Notes: a model not told the origin generated them from the letters alone. A stretch of 64,000 bases of DNA from Chondrus crispus (GCF_000350225.1 NW_005178827.1:234320-298319); one strand, 5' to 3'; shown: positions 49,957-61,275, counted from the first letter of the stretch. Numbers and translations: made by a program.

Positions 49957-50269
49957 ATAGCTTTATTTCGCTTTCACCTCATGGGCTGTGTGTCTTTCAT
50001 TCGAGTGGTTGCGCAGGTGGATTTCGGGACAGCGTTCCACAAAGCTGCGTCAGCTCCATCTCCATATTGAAGACCCGACCTACGTTATAAAGCATAAGAC
50101 AGCAGAGCAAAGGCGGAGGGATAAAGCACGGCTTGAAACAAGAGAATACCTTTCATGAGAAGGTACAGCGGATGGCCTTGGTCGAAGTTCAGCAGGATTC
50201 TAGGACGAGCTAGCAATCCAATGGTCATCGCTTTTAGGGCACAGAGGACAAAAGGACGAGCTCGCTTCG

Positions 50270-50938
50270 TTGCACTTATTCTGCGCAGCAACAGCTGCTT
50301 TCGAATTGTTTAAGGAGACAAATCATCCACATGCCTGCACATTCCATTTACATGGAGGGAAGTTCGCTCTCCCGACATCGTTTGGCGAAAGCGAACCGGC
50401 GGACTATAGACCATCACGGTGTGACAGGGCCAATGCCGACGAACTGTTTGAAGGATGCGTGATTCTTCGGAACGAAAACAAAAAAGGAAACGCTTTGTAT
50501 AGCACAGCAGAAAACAGCACGGCTGACTTCTTTCTCGTTCCAAGAAGCCGTGCTCTGGTATTCGAATATCAAGGTGGACTCAAGATATCTTCGACCGATT
50601 TGAAGCATGGCGAGGCCGAGACGAGGTTTGTGGTTGTGTTTCAGCTGTATGTTGAACCCCAATTGGTGCAACTGCGTGCGGGAAGGCCCGATCTGGGTTC
50701 TGCAGTATGCTCTTCTGCATCTGGAGAAATGGGATTGGGGGAACTAGTCGGAAGCCTTGTGCTATCTGACGACACAGATGTGACAAAGATTTTTCTGTGC
50801 AATAGTGCTGTGCACGGTCACAACCTTTTGCACGTCATTACTGATTCTGTGCATGTAATAGACGAGGCGGTGTACAGACTGAGGCGAATGAGTTTATCAG
50901 GAAAGGATGTAGCGATGGCATATGCGCTAGCAGGGTAA
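50270..50938 (+). CDS. Unrecognised ORF right of Gypsy B
   Basis: 222 codons without an ATG at the front (it opens with TTG), so the true start is uncertain. Composition is protein-like (HACTFHLHGGKFALPTSFGE, ADFFLVPRSRALVFEYQGGL, VVVFQLYVEPQLVQLRAG, NLLHVITDSVHVIDEAVYRL). No domain is recognised. Similar-looking sequence continues beyond the stop at 50938 in other frames towards 51440, suggesting a decayed or spliced gene that may extend to the Cys-rich ORF at 51443. Gypsy B inserted about 310 bp upstream. Confidence 0.35.
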   Translation: MHLFCAATAAFELFKETNHPHACTFHLHGGKFALPTSFGESEPADYRPSRCDRANADELFEGCVILRNENKKGNALYSTAENSTADFFLVPRSRALVFEYQGGLKISSTDLKHGEAETRFVVVFQLYVEPQLVQLRAGRPDLGSAVCSSASGEMGLGELVGSLVLSDDTDVTKIFLCNSAVHGHNLLHVITDSVHVIDEAVYRLRRMSLSGKDVAMAYALAG

Positions 50939-51442
50939 GATTTCAGCCCCTCTGTGTACGGTATTGCACATGAGGAATTCCTTTTAGCCCTGCTCTTCAA
51001 TAAAGAATCCATTGGCACTTTGGATATACCTGTTTTTGGGAACGAGAATACGTTCGAACTGTTCATCTGCTTCGTATTCGTCCATAACCAAGGGAAAAAA
51101 TGATGTGCAATTCTGAGCAAGGGAGACAACGTGTGCGTCATATTATGCATAACTCTACCGGGCATGACATGGAACAGAAAGAAGTTAAGAAGCTACAAGA
51201 CACCTTTTTTTATCAGAGCACGAAGTAGGTTCCGAACAGGGGAGAGAGGACGTCCGGAACTTTGTATCGGACGTAGCGTCTTCGACCAACGAGCTTATGC
51301 CCCCACTACCCCATTTGCTCCTTCACTCAAAAAGAGCTCACTTTATTGTGAGCAAGTATTGGGGGCTATCTGCAGAGCAAGACCTTTTCGCTGACGTTGT
51401 CGGGGTCTCGAGGCCTGCTTCGGATTCTGCGCAGACGGTGGC

Positions 51443-51853
51443 GTGCTTACGGAGCAGGCCAACAGTGTACGGGATTTAGAAAAGGCCATAGCTTCAGTTG
51501 TTTCGTCCTGTGCTTTTAAGGACGACTGTTTATCTAAGCGGTGCTCCTGTAAGAAGGGGGGGCAGACTTGCATTGGTTGCAAATGCAACTACGTTGTATG
51601 TAGGAACAGAATAAGCCAACATGCCACTGTGCCGACAGACGTCAGCAACAAAGAAGGACGAGAAGTCATGAGTACCATTACGGTACGTGACGCCCCGTTT
51701 GAAAGCGTTCCTGAAAACAACGAAATCAGAGAGAAAGAAGTAGACCGCAGCTGTGGATCTCCTTCTGTTCGGTCGAATGACAGTGACCAAATACGTATAT
51801 CTTCTCTTCCCCGCCTGGACGATGAATTAGAAGATGCCATAGCCCTACTCTAA
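51443..51853 (+). CDS. Cys-rich (CXC-like) ORF, function unknown
   Basis: 136 residues. A cysteine cluster CAFKDDCLSKRCSCKKGGQT, then CIGCKCNYVVC, resembles the CXC repeats of tesmin/TSO1-type proteins and of some transposon-borne proteins. The rest is acidic. No other domain is visible. It could be the C-terminal exon of the gene represented by 50270-50938 or a separate transposon remnant. Confidence 0.4.
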   Translation: MLTEQANSVRDLEKAIASVVSSCAFKDDCLSKRCSCKKGGQTCIGCKCNYVVCRNRISQHATVPTDVSNKEGREVMSTITVRDAPFESVPENNEIREKEVDRSCGSPSVRSNDSDQIRISSLPRLDDELEDAIALL

Positions 51854-52092
51854 CGATGCAACCTTAACCATGTGTAAACGTTTGTGTAATACTTCGAGGA
51901 GACTACATTTCCATACTTCGGAGAAGAGGCACTATCATTTTCTTGTTATTTCTAAGTTCAAGCGGAAAGGCTTTTTCAAAGCCCTCTTCATGGACTGACA
52001 CCTTTTCAGGATAACACAATGCATGTTCCACCCATGCCTCGTACATCTCTTGGATATCCAGAGGAGGAGGGTTCTTTAACATGTAAGCCCTG

Positions 52093-53296
52093 TTACACCA
52101 TACCACCAGTGGATTGAAATATATGTGGCTTGCTTTTCACACTATTATGTGAAAGTAGCATGGCTTCTTTCTGAAATGGAAAGCACCCTTGGGAGGCAGT
52201 CACCAACACATGCCCTGCGCAGGTCAGCCTAGAAAGGTGGTTTAAAACATTGCATGATCTCCCCAAGGGCAGCACGACACATCTGCAATATGGCCTATCG
52301 CTCCTTACCCCTTCATCAAAGCTCTTCATAAGAACATTTATAAAGTGGGAACTGAAAGGGGGATTCCCTGCACCGCTCTCAATCGTTCCTTCATTCTCTT
52401 CCCAAGTTCCTAGCGCGTCGAATAATTTATCATCACTGTCGATGCTGCAGTAGGAGTCTAGCACACCGCTTTCGTTCAAGCAGTTTGCAAACATTTCGGT
52501 CGAAATAGAGCAAAACAGCTTCCGTAGCTGGTATAATGTCGATGGAGCAATCCATGATGTATAGATAGCACTTGAAGTAAAGTTACGCGCAACTGCAAAA
52601 CCTACCGCCTCCAGAAACACCGAACAAGTCTGCCCAAAAAGAGGTAAAAGGCTTTCAGGACCTGCAAATGTCGCTATCATGGCATCAAATTGTTCGACGT
52701 GCTCTTGCCGTTGACGTCTCTCATAACGAGTCCAAAGTCTCCTCGCAACACCCTCTGACACCAAAAAACTCTGTGTTGCGTCCCTGCACAGACTTGTAAC
52801 TGTACCCTATAGAATTGGGGAAAACCTGCAACACCCCTTCGGGTCATTGTATCGACTGAAACAGCGGAAACACTCGGCATGTGTTGCGTTGCAAATGTGA
52901 ATGTTGAACGGCTCCGTTTCAGGGATTTTACCTCCCTTTGTAGTTTTGCTGCATGTCCACCACTCTCACAGGACGTCATAGGAATGCTAGGAATGTGCTT
53001 AAGCCGCACAAAGAGCTCCTGAGGGCGAAAAGGGACCTTACGAACTTAGCTAAACGCTGGGACCGCAACCGTTGATATAGAACGTTTTGGAGGCTATTGT
53101 GGCGACTAATAGTGCAAAGGGAACTATGAAAAAGACGTATCGCGAGAGGCAGGCCTGTTTTTGACCGGCATGCCCTGTTTGGCGGCCCCAAATGGATAAA
53201 TGAGGCAACACAGTTGGACAGAATTACTGAGGCTCCTCGCAAACATCGCAACCCGTTCGTCAATCTCCCAAACAGGAACATGCCATGCACAAGCAA
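52093..53296 (-). pseudogene. Unrecognised decayed coding region
   Basis: The clearest frame is 52764-52093 (223 codons: GVARRLWTRYERRQRQEHVE, FANCLNESGVLDSYCSIDSD, HVLVTASQGCFPFQKEAMLL). Upstream, 53296-52976 reads protein-like (RACRSKTGLPLAIRLFHSSL), but the stretch between has several stops. A short frame (52106-51903) continues downstream with PPPLDIQEMYEAWVEHAL. The pattern suggests one old gene, perhaps transposon-derived, that has decayed. No family is recognised. Confidence 0.3.
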
Positions 53297-53920
53297 CCGT
53301 TACAAAACCTTTATTCCTTTAAAATTGTGTACAAAAGAAATGTGGATTTCTGAGCCCCATTCTGTGCTTTGCATCATTATTTCACAGAAGTAGGAGTCTT
53401 GTCACCGACTGTTATGACCTGAAAAGTACCCTTCCAAGGCCCCGCGTTCCTCATTCCATGCCTTCCGGCCCTCCACCCCCCGCGGCCGCGGCCGTCCCCG
53501 GCCCAGATCTCGATCCGGCCCAAAAATTCTCGATCTTCTCACGGTGTTCACATCTGCGACTGCGATTCTCGAGCCTGACGTGGATCTGCAGACCCCTGCC
53601 TCCGTGGATAAGTTCCTTGCCACCATGGACAAGTCTCCGGCCGCCAAATACCTTCTTGCATCCTTCCGTGGTGATACCGCCTTCGGGTCCCTCATTCGCG
53701 TCCTCAATACACTGTCCTGCCAAAGCCTTCCCCAGGCCCCTGCAGCTCCATCCCTCACTGCCAACCACCATCCGTCTGCTACTCCCTACCTCCACGCTGC
53801 CAAGAAATCCCCTCGCAAACCGCTCTCTCGCGTACCCGCCGTCAGTTTCTGTCCTCAGGCCCCGCCTGCCACCATCCCCCCCTCCTCCCTTTTCTCCAAA
53901 GCTCGAAGCTGACCTCCGCT

Positions 53921-54553
53921 ATGTCAGCCGCGACCTGTTCGGCTACAACAAAAAAACGCTTCTTCAAAGTGTCTACCGTCGACCGCCGCCCGTTTGTCAA
54001 TCCCCACGCATTCCGCTCCGCGCTAAACAAGACTCATTTCAACGCTCCCTGTTCTATCATTCCGACCCTCGAACAACACACCATTGTGATCTGCGCTCAG
54101 CAGAACGATCTTCTCCGGGTCGCTCGCCTTTGGGCGCTCTACCGTGAAAGCGTCACAGACACCGCCTTGCCGCCCAACATTACTGTGTCGTTCCCATTTG
54201 ACCTGGACGCGCACCTTCCCGTGCCTGAGATTCGAAATATTCTCGACCCTCTGCGCACTGAGATCCGCCGACTTGAACATCCGGAGTGTCCCTGGCGCCC
54301 TGCACGCTACTATGCGGAAACTTTGCGCACTGCTGAGCACGTCCTGTGGGAGACCCTTAAAGACTCCAGTATTCTCTCTCTCCCCCCTTCGCCCCCCAAA
54401 CGTCCGCGCGATCCGTCACCTGACGCTCCCGCTTCTCACCTGCCCGAACACCGCTCTGCCCACCCCCGTCCCGATCCGACCGCGTCGCCCTCCGCTCTAC
54501 CTCTCCCTATGGACATGGATACGCCTCTCCCTGCCCAACCCACACTCCAATAA
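53921..54553 (+). CDS. ORF1-like protein of the non-LTR element
   Basis: 210 codons from ATG 53921: a basic N terminus (TTKKRFFKVSTVDRRPF), then protein-like sequence (HTIVICAQQNDLLRVARLWA, PVPEIRNILDPLRTEIRRLE) and a Pro-rich tail. A further frame just upstream (53544-53912: VDKFLATMDKSPAAKYLLAS, FGSLIRVLNTLS) looks like the same protein before a frame change near 53915. No known domain is recognised. The ORF ends at TAA 54551-54553, where TAATG overlaps the next ATG, a possible stop-restart point. Overlapping longer frames here are shadows. Confidence 0.45.
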   Translation: MSAATCSATTKKRFFKVSTVDRRPFVNPHAFRSALNKTHFNAPCSIIPTLEQHTIVICAQQNDLLRVARLWALYRESVTDTALPPNITVSFPFDLDAHLPVPEIRNILDPLRTEIRRLEHPECPWRPARYYAETLRTAEHVLWETLKDSSILSLPPSPPKRPRDPSPDAPASHLPEHRSAHPRPDPTASPSALPLPMDMDTPLPAQPTLQ

Positions 54554-54554
54554 T

Positions 54555-56597
54555 GGCGAATCGTCAACCCGTCATGATACCGCGCACCTGCTGCCCTCCC
54601 CCGACATTGTTTTCAACGCCCCTATACCATGTCTCCACCGCCTGCCCCACTCCATCCACTTGAGCTTCCACGACATTATGTGCAAGCTTTGTCACTTTGC
54701 CAACACCGCCAAGACCGCTACGGTGCAAGCTGAATCTTTCGGTCGCATTCTTGCAATATCTAAACTCGTGTTTCGTAAGAACGGAAAAGGGGAGCCTCGA
54801 AACTGCAACCGACCCGCCTCACTCGCCTCCCTCAAACGCCGCTTAGATGCCTGGAACCAGAGAAACCTCCCTCAGTTACACGACCAAGCTCTGGACGCGT
54901 TCGGCGCGTTGCCCTCCGCCACCGCTCGCCCAGATCCCGACCCCCTCCGCCGCTACCGCCAACTTATGCAACAACAAGCCATTCAAAAGGCAGCCGCGTC
55001 ACTTTGCTCCACGAAACATCCGGTTTTTCCAGATCCCGATGCCGCCTCGACGCTCCTCCGTCTTCATCCACCTCCCCGTCTCCCGGTTCATCCCTCTGCT
55101 CCCGCTAGTCTTCCGCCCGGACTCAAGTTTACCGAGGCCGAAGTGCGACGCGCCATCAAAGAGCTCCCATACCACAGTGCTCCTGGACCTGATGGGTTGC
55201 GCCCGTCTCCCCTTAAGGTTCTCCTTAAATCACCGGGCGGCGTGGCTCCCCATCGGTCGGCTCTTGCGGAACTTACCATATTTATCAACAAATGTGTGGA
55301 TGGTCAAGTTCCCTCCTTCTATCGCGACTGGTTCGCGGGTGCTCTCCTCATCGGTCTACGTCAGACCGGACACTCCAAAATCCGACCTATCGCCATGGGT
55401 CTGGTTCTTCGCCGCCTTATTGGACGTCTTCTAGCCAAGAAAGTTTCCACTGACCCTCAGATTCAGAAGCACTTCCTTCCACATCAGCTCGCGATTGGAA
55501 CACGAGGTGGCACCGAAGCTATCGTCCATGCCACTCGCGCCACAGTCACGCGACTCGCCTCCGAGGACATGGTACTTCTGAAAATCGACGCCTCAAACGC
55601 GTTCACCGCGATAGAACGCGAACTCTTCCTGAAGTTGGTCATCGAAACTGTGCCGGGAATATCCCGGTTTGTCCATATGTTATACCGGTCCACCCCGCGC
55701 CTTCTCTTTGGCCGTTACGAGATCCTGAGCCTGAACCGAACTCAGAAAGGTGATCCGCTAGGCATGCTACTCTTTTCATTGGTCTTGCAACCACTGCTTC
55801 AGCAGCTAGCTAACATATTCCGTGACTTGCGTCTTCTCGCAGCGTACGCCGATGATGTTAATATCATTCTGCATCGCTTCCGAGCAGCTACAGTCCTCGA
55901 ATTCCTCCGCATCGAAGGTCCCTCGCGTGGTTTTACTATCAACATGGTCAAGACAGAGGCGTGGTGGTGGGGCCGCGACCTTGGCCCGCTACCTTGTAGT
56001 GTCAACAGACAACCAGCTATCGACATTCTTGGCGCTCCGATTGGCGATCTGCACGGCAGCACGTCCCTTCTCCACAACAAACTGCACCTCGTGGAACATA
56101 TGTGGGATCGCATCCGTGATCTGCAGGATCCACAACTCAGCTATCACCTACTACGCCTCACGGCTAGTGCCAGCCGATTGACCTATGCCCTCCGATGCAC
56201 CCCGCCGCATATCACCTCCCCGGTCTGCCTTGAGTACGACAAGGGATTGCGAAAGGTCTTTGAGGACACTCACCTCGCACTTACCGATGACGCCTGGAAT
56301 CAAGCGCAGCTCCCGACCAAGGTCGGCGGCCTGGGACTTACACTGACAGCTGATGTCATGAACGCAGCGTACGTGAGCTCCCTACTATCTGCCCTGCCAC
56401 TCGTCGACACCCTCACATCCACCAGCCGCGACCGGCTTGTGCCTTTACTACGCCGCCCGATGGACTCTCTGAATTCTCTTGTTACCCTTGGCGAAGACTA
56501 CCGCACGGATGTCCTCATTGCGAATGCCCCTACAGAACACATTGACACAGAAAGTCATGGATCACCGTTTGGCCCAACTACAGCCGTCGCGTCGTGA
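54555..56597 (+). pseudogene. Reverse transcriptase of the non-LTR element
   Basis: The frame is open from before 54144, but credible sequence starts near 54555; the first Met after that is at 54678 (MCKLCHFAN). RT motifs in order: FTEAEVRRAIKELPYHSAPG and PDGLRPSPLKVLL (block 0/1), IRPIAMGLVLRRLIGRLLAK, LLKIDASNAFTAIERELF (first catalytic Asp), LNRTQKGDPLGMLLFSLVL, and LLAAYADDVNIIL (catalytic YADD). The thumb-like region runs to about 56540, where the frame is lost; the C-terminal domain follows in another frame (56479-57333). The element copies its RNA at a nicked target. The N-terminal AP endonuclease of L1-type elements is absent, which agrees with a C-terminal nuclease. Confidence 0.8.
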
Positions 56598-57333
56598 TCG
56601 TACGGACTTGGGAATTCGCACTCGCGTCCGTTTTCAGTCGCTGGACTCTACTACCGCGACCCGACCCTTCCTGGCCCTGCCACATTCTGACAACGGCACA
56701 CGTGTTGCGCCTGAGATATGGATAACGATGGTAGAGATCCGATTGGGCAATCCAATTTTCAATGGCACTGATCCTTGCCCATCTTGCACTGCCAACCAAC
56801 ACCGCAAAACGGAACACCGCCTACCTCTCCGCACACGCCCGATTCCTACCCTGGATGTTCATGGCCACCACGCGACTATCTGTTCCTGTGACGATGGCTC
56901 TACGCGCCGCCATAACATATTGCGGAACCGTCTACTGAGCTTTTTGTCCCCTTACCCGAACACTGTTAACGCAATTTCTGAATGGCGTGTGTCCCCAGAC
57001 CGCGACAAACCCGAAGCGGAACAACGTCGGATTGATGTCTATGTGGACGACCCTAGTTTCGCTCCCAGTCCGCATGCCTTCGATGTTACCATTGTCAGCC
57101 CTCATTCTCGCAACAGTGGCTGGCGGTCACGGACCTCTGCGCAAAAGATCGCGCAGGCAGAGCGCGATAAGCACAACACTTACGCTGATGTCTGCTCCCC
57201 CACTACCACCGTACAGCTGCACCCCCTGGAATGGGATATGTACGGGGCCGCAGGTCCCGGCACGCAACGAGGCCTACACATCGTTGCCGACTACATTGCT
57301 ACTCGCACTGGGAACTCCCCATTATCTACATGA
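56479..57333 (+). pseudogene. C-terminal Cys/His and restriction-like endonuclease region of the non-LTR element
   Basis: In a different frame from RT, credible from about 56550 (MDHRLAQLQPSRRDRTDLGI). Motifs: CPSCTA, then DVHGHHATICSCDDGSTRRH and NILRNRLLSF, the D-x-x-G-x-H-x3-C-x-RH pattern seen at the C terminus of several algal and protist non-LTR RTs. Then RRIDVYVDD and AFDVTIVSPHS, which could supply the acidic residues of a PD-(D/E)xK nuclease. A single indel near 56550 separates it from RT; in an active copy both would be one protein. Confidence 0.6.
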
Positions 57334-57662
57334 ACGGTTGCGCCTTAGCACCATCCTTACTTCCCTCGTCCTCTAATATACGGCTTTATCCGTTAACAGA
57401 CGTCGGATACGGCTTACACCAATTGCTTTACATACAGTGCCGAAAAAAAGTATAGGGACAGCATCAATACTCACATTGCTGGCATGCAATATTGTAAAGA
57501 CCAAATTTGAGGTACGTCTAGGAGTGTAAAAGCGACGAGGAGACCGAATCTGGGGTCAGATTTAAAGATCGAGAGCTCATTCACATGATATTTATAGAAA
57601 CCTTATTTATGGGTGTTCGAAAGTATAAGGTACAGCGCATGTCTTTCACAACTTCATCGCTC

Positions 57663-58658
57663 CTAGTACTTCGTCGGACCTCCCTTTGCCATTAAACACT
57701 CAAAGCACCGCTTTTGCATGGAACGGACAAGGTTTTTCAGGCATTCTTCTGAAACTTTGTCCCATTCCATTATAACTTCTAAAAGCTCATCCACGTCCTT
57801 AAATTGACGTTGGTGGGCATAAACAGTTCGCGCTGGGATGCCGCATAAATTCTCGATAGGATTCAGGTCAGGTGACTTGGCAGGCCACTCTAAGAGAGGA
57901 ATTTCCTCCTCGTCAAACCACTGAAAAGTACGTCTAGCGCGGTGTATGGATGCACCATCTTGCATAAGCACCCAAGTTGGACCCATTTCTTGATCCACAA
58001 ACGGCAAAAGATAAGACTCTAATATATCCATATACTTAATAGCATCCAGTTTTCCATTTAAAACGGCGAGCTCGCACTTCTTAGTACCAGAAAAAGCGCC
58101 CCAAACCATTACAGAATCCCCACCCTGCTGCCGTTTTGAGAACATCCGCTTGTCGGTCCGTAAATCGTGCCAATAGTACCCGAACCCATCCGGCCCATCC
58201 AAGTTGAATTTCGTCTCGTCCGACCACACCACATTCATCCAATCCGACACCGTCCAAGTGACCTTTTGGCGACACCACTGCTCCCGTGCAATTTTGTGTC
58301 TCGGGAGCATCATCGGAGCGGGGACCATTTTGCTGTACTGAATAGTTGGCGTGGCACGTAGGATACTTCGCACAGTAGATGGAGTTACAAGAAGACTAAG
58401 GGTCTTAACCAACTCTGAAGAACAGAAATGCCCTTTGTGGGCTTCGCGCAAGAGAGCACGTCGAGCCATGGCGGTGAGTTTGGGGGGCCTACCGGGCATT
58501 TTCTTCTTCCCGTACAGGCCCGGGTTCCTTAAAAACGTGGCTAATACGTTACGGGAGCGCGAGAGATGCGCTGCAATTCGCCTAATTGTCCAATTGTTGA
58601 GACGAAGAGCCTGGATCTGCCCTTGTTCATGCTGGCTCAGATGCGTACCGCGAGGCAT
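57663..58658 (-). CDS. Tc1-like transposase, DD34E
   Basis: 331 residues, uninterrupted. N terminus: paired HTH (LSQHEQGQIQALRLNNWTIR and RIAAHLSRSRNVLATFLRNP) with the GRPPK linker motif of Tc1 enzymes. Catalytic triad: D in VVWSDETKFNL, D in LMQDGASIH and E in SPDLNPIENLCG, with exactly 34 residues between the second Asp and the Glu. Family length and all motifs are intact, so this could be a recently active enzyme; it cuts and pastes the element at TA. The gene fills the space between the TIRs. Confidence 0.95.
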   Translation of the reverse strand: MPRGTHLSQHEQGQIQALRLNNWTIRRIAAHLSRSRNVLATFLRNPGLYGKKKMPGRPPKLTAMARRALLREAHKGHFCSSELVKTLSLLVTPSTVRSILRATPTIQYSKMVPAPMMLPRHKIAREQWCRQKVTWTVSDWMNVVWSDETKFNLDGPDGFGYYWHDLRTDKRMFSKRQQGGDSVMVWGAFSGTKKCELAVLNGKLDAIKYMDILESYLLPFVDQEMGPTWVLMQDGASIHRARRTFQWFDEEEIPLLEWPAKSPDLNPIENLCGIPARTVYAHQRQFKDVDELLEVIMEWDKVSEECLKNLVRSMQKRCFECLMAKGGPTKY

Positions 58659-58958
58659 TTTTTGCTGTGCCGAAGCGAAAGCACATGTTTTGTGCTTTCG
58701 CCTTCCTTTTGTATGCGTTTAGTCTCTTTTGCCAGTCTCTTCGCGGGAGATACTGCATTGTGTAGAGCGGGGTTTTAAAGAAACTGCTGTGTACCTTATA
58801 CTTTCGAACACCCATAAATAAGGTTTCTATAAATATCATGTGAATGAGCTCTCGGTCTTTAAATCCGACCCCAGATTCGGTCTCCTCGTACTTTTACAGT
58901 TCTGGACGCACCTCAAATGTGGCCTTTACAATACTGTATGCCAGCAATGTGAGTATTA

Positions 58959-60735
58959 GGGCTTTGCGTCAAAAGCTCGCTTTTTGCGTAGATCACAGCT
59001 GCTAAAGGAAAGGCAGCCGCACTTCAAAAAAAATTGACGACATCCTGACCACACAGAAATGCAACAACCGCCGAATTATAATGGAAAACGACGTCTGACA
59101 TCCAAAATGGCACTTTGTTTACAGAAAAGTGCTATGTTCTTGCAACACACCAGTGTTTCTCACGGAGCCTGTGTTTCCGTTCCCAAACTGGCACCACGCA
59201 TCTGGACATTCAAACGTTGTCGACGACGTATCCTATACAGCGCCTGTCCTTGCCTGCGCTTCGTCACTCGCTCATACCCTAGCTTGTAGAGACGATTCTT
59301 CCATCCCACGTAGAAGTTCCGATCCCCAGCCCTCAGCGGGTTCCACTTGACATGCAAATTAGTCATTGCAAGACAGAAACAAAAAATAGTATCGTATGAC
59401 GCCTCAGCCCACCGAAACTTGCTCCCAACAACAGTCCACAAAGAACACAACCGACCAAAAAAGTTTTCAACAATAATTCGGCCCCCCGACACCTTGCGAT
59501 TGAATCGCTCCTCGTCGTGCGCAATGGCTCTGTTCTTTGTCCGCTTCACGGGGTGCACAACTCTCAACATCTCAGTAGCTCCTTGGTACCCCTTATCGGC
59601 GAGTACTGCCCATTTCCCTGGAAAGTCATCGCTCAGCGGCCCGACATCAGCAACACTTGATTCATCTCCTTTTTTCCCGAGCCACTGCTTGTGATAGGCT
59701 TTCATCCTGCTCATTATTTCTATATCTGCCACTGAACCGCCATAGTGTTTGCCGCATCTAATTGCTAGCCCCGTGGGCAAAACAGAAACCGCGGTCTTCA
59801 GACCATACAATTTGTGCTTCCCGGAATAGTAATGCTTCCCTTCCTGCATCGTCCCAACAGGGCGGTTGCTCTGCTGAAAGATAACATCGGTGGCGTACCG
59901 TGCGAATGAAAAGTGTCTAAAAGTACGCCCCCTCTCCATTAACGCCATCATTGGGAAAGTGTCATCATTTTTTTCTACATACACCCGATACATTTCGTCC
60001 GCCATCAAACCAAGAAATCGTATCACCAGGCGCTCGAAAGTTGGTCCTTTCATAGCAAATTTTGAAGCTAACCATTCCCATGTTCCCCCATGCTTTACAG
60101 ACGCAAGCGTCATAAAAAGGATGTCCTTGTTTGCGACCGACGTTTTTCGGCCTCGTCCAGTGTTTCAATTGTCTCGGATGAAATCGGCGGAGGCCTCCCA
60201 AAGAAGGTTGAATTGCTGGGCTGTGAAGTTGGTCATATGGAGAAACATGGGTGGGCCGGCCTCACTGTAGAATGCGTCGATGATAGGGCATGCCGAGTCC
60301 GACTCCTCGTCGGATGCGCTCGATTCCTCCTCACGACTGTGCTGCTGTATCTCAGCTGCTCTGTCTACAGCGGCCTCTGCAAGCAAGTGAAGCGCATTCG
60401 CTGCGCTCCGGGGAGTGATGAGAGGATTCATAGAAAAATATCGAGATTGGGAAAGAGTTTCGGGAATGGCGGCGAGGAATGGTAAGGGATTACGTAAAAG
60501 TTGAACGTTTTATCTAACACAGTGTCTTCTCTGTGTTTGTCCGCGTTTTTTTGAAAACGGTTCTAGTTGCGGTGATTCCTATGCTTTCGGTACGTGTAAC
60601 ACATCTATGAGTGCCATTTGTTGGTTATCGTGATTCAGATAATTTCTGGAATTTGAGCTCTCAATCTGTTACATGACATCCCTTACTGTATTGAGTCCGG
60701 CTTTTTGCAGCCAAGTGCAAATTGATAGAAAGGCC
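58959..60735 (-). mobile_element. PIF/Harbinger-type element nested in the Tc1 TIR
   Basis: Left end GGGCTTTGCGTCAAAAGC and right end (reverse) GGCCTTTCTATCAATTTG are similar (about 10 of 14 positions). They lie next to TTA (58956-58958) and TAA (60736-60738), the target type of this group, though the two copies are not identical. It carries a Harbinger-type transposase pseudogene. Confidence 0.65.
59160..60431 (-). pseudogene. PIF/Harbinger-type DDE transposase with one in-frame stop
   Basis: A 424-codon frame from ATG 60431 with only one stop, TGA at 60165-60167, in the context RDN-stop-NTGRGRK. N-terminal part: acidic Ser/Glu-rich sequence, then PPMFLHMTNFTAQQFNLLWE. After the stop: MTLASVKHGGTWEWLASKFA, D in YATDVIFQQSNRP, HYYSGKHKLYGLK, D in GSVADIEIMSRM, D in WAVLADKGYQGA and E in GRIIVENFFGRL, the DDE_Tnp_4 pattern. 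The basic C terminus (NRLYKLGYERVTKRRQGQ) is normal. It differs clearly from the Harbinger enzyme at 2-1048, so it is another lineage. Confidence 0.85.
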
Positions 60736-60737
60736 TA

Positions 60738-61275
60738 AAGGCGACCCCCTCAATTAGTGCACCCCCGTGCCATGCGCATTCTTTGTGCACTATCTTCACT
60801 GTGCTTTATCTAAGGGGCTCGCTAAAAAGTAGTTTACGGGGCAACGAAATGTTCCGTTACCAGCGTCTGCCGTCGCTGACGCTTCGTGTGTTCACTATAG
60901 ACACGGCTCAACGCTCGCTTAGCAAGATGTTGCATATCGTTCTTGGAGAGCAGTTGAAATCACGCTGCAAATCGACGTGCCGAGCACCCTGTGAAAGTCG
61001 CCGCAGCACCTCCTCTTTTTGCGAAAGGGTAAGGCGGGTTCTTGACGCCCTGGATGCTGGTTCAGATGTGCTCATTGTGTGATTAGTTGTTCGAAGATGC
61101 ATAAGGTTGCTGGGATCTGTAAAAGAATGGAACCCGCTCTCTACGGACGGCGACGACCATTGCGCTCCCGTGAACATACGTGTACACCTGTACAAAGTCG
61201 TGCCAAGCGATCAGAGGGTGCATTAAAGTCCAATATGCACTAACTAAAAGTGCACTAATTAAGAGACCCCCCCTG
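60738..61275 (-). mobile_element. Short pogo/Tigger-like derivative nested beside the Harbinger element
   Basis: The right end GTCTCTTAATTAGTGCAC (reverse strand, after CAGGGGGG) resembles the left end CCCCCTCAATTAGTGCAC. TA flanks both sides (60736-60737, 61276-61277). About 540 bp, with only an HTH fragment of a transposase. Confidence 0.55.
60908..61195 (-). pseudogene. Psq/CENP-B-type HTH fragment of a pogo-like transposase
   Basis: 95 codons; the C-terminal half TRLTLSQKEEVLRRLSQGAR, then HVDLQRDFNCSPRTICNI, is the first DNA-binding helix-turn-helix of pogo/Tigger transposases. A stop follows at 60908 and no catalytic core exists in the element, so this is the front end of a deleted gene. 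The first 40 residues may be untranslated leader. Confidence 0.6.

Larger units (their letters stand above)
53458..57400 (+). mobile_element. Non-LTR retrotransposon with RT and a C-terminal nuclease-like domain (ends uncertain)
   Basis: A run of + strand frames encodes an ORF1-like protein, an RT with the YADD motif, and a C-terminal region with CCHC-like Cys/His and a possible PD-(D/E)xK nuclease. No LTRs, poly-A tail or target duplication can be seen, so both limits are approximate. Frame changes near 53915, 54553 and 56550 suggest decay. A Tc1 element begins at 57435. Confidence 0.7.
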
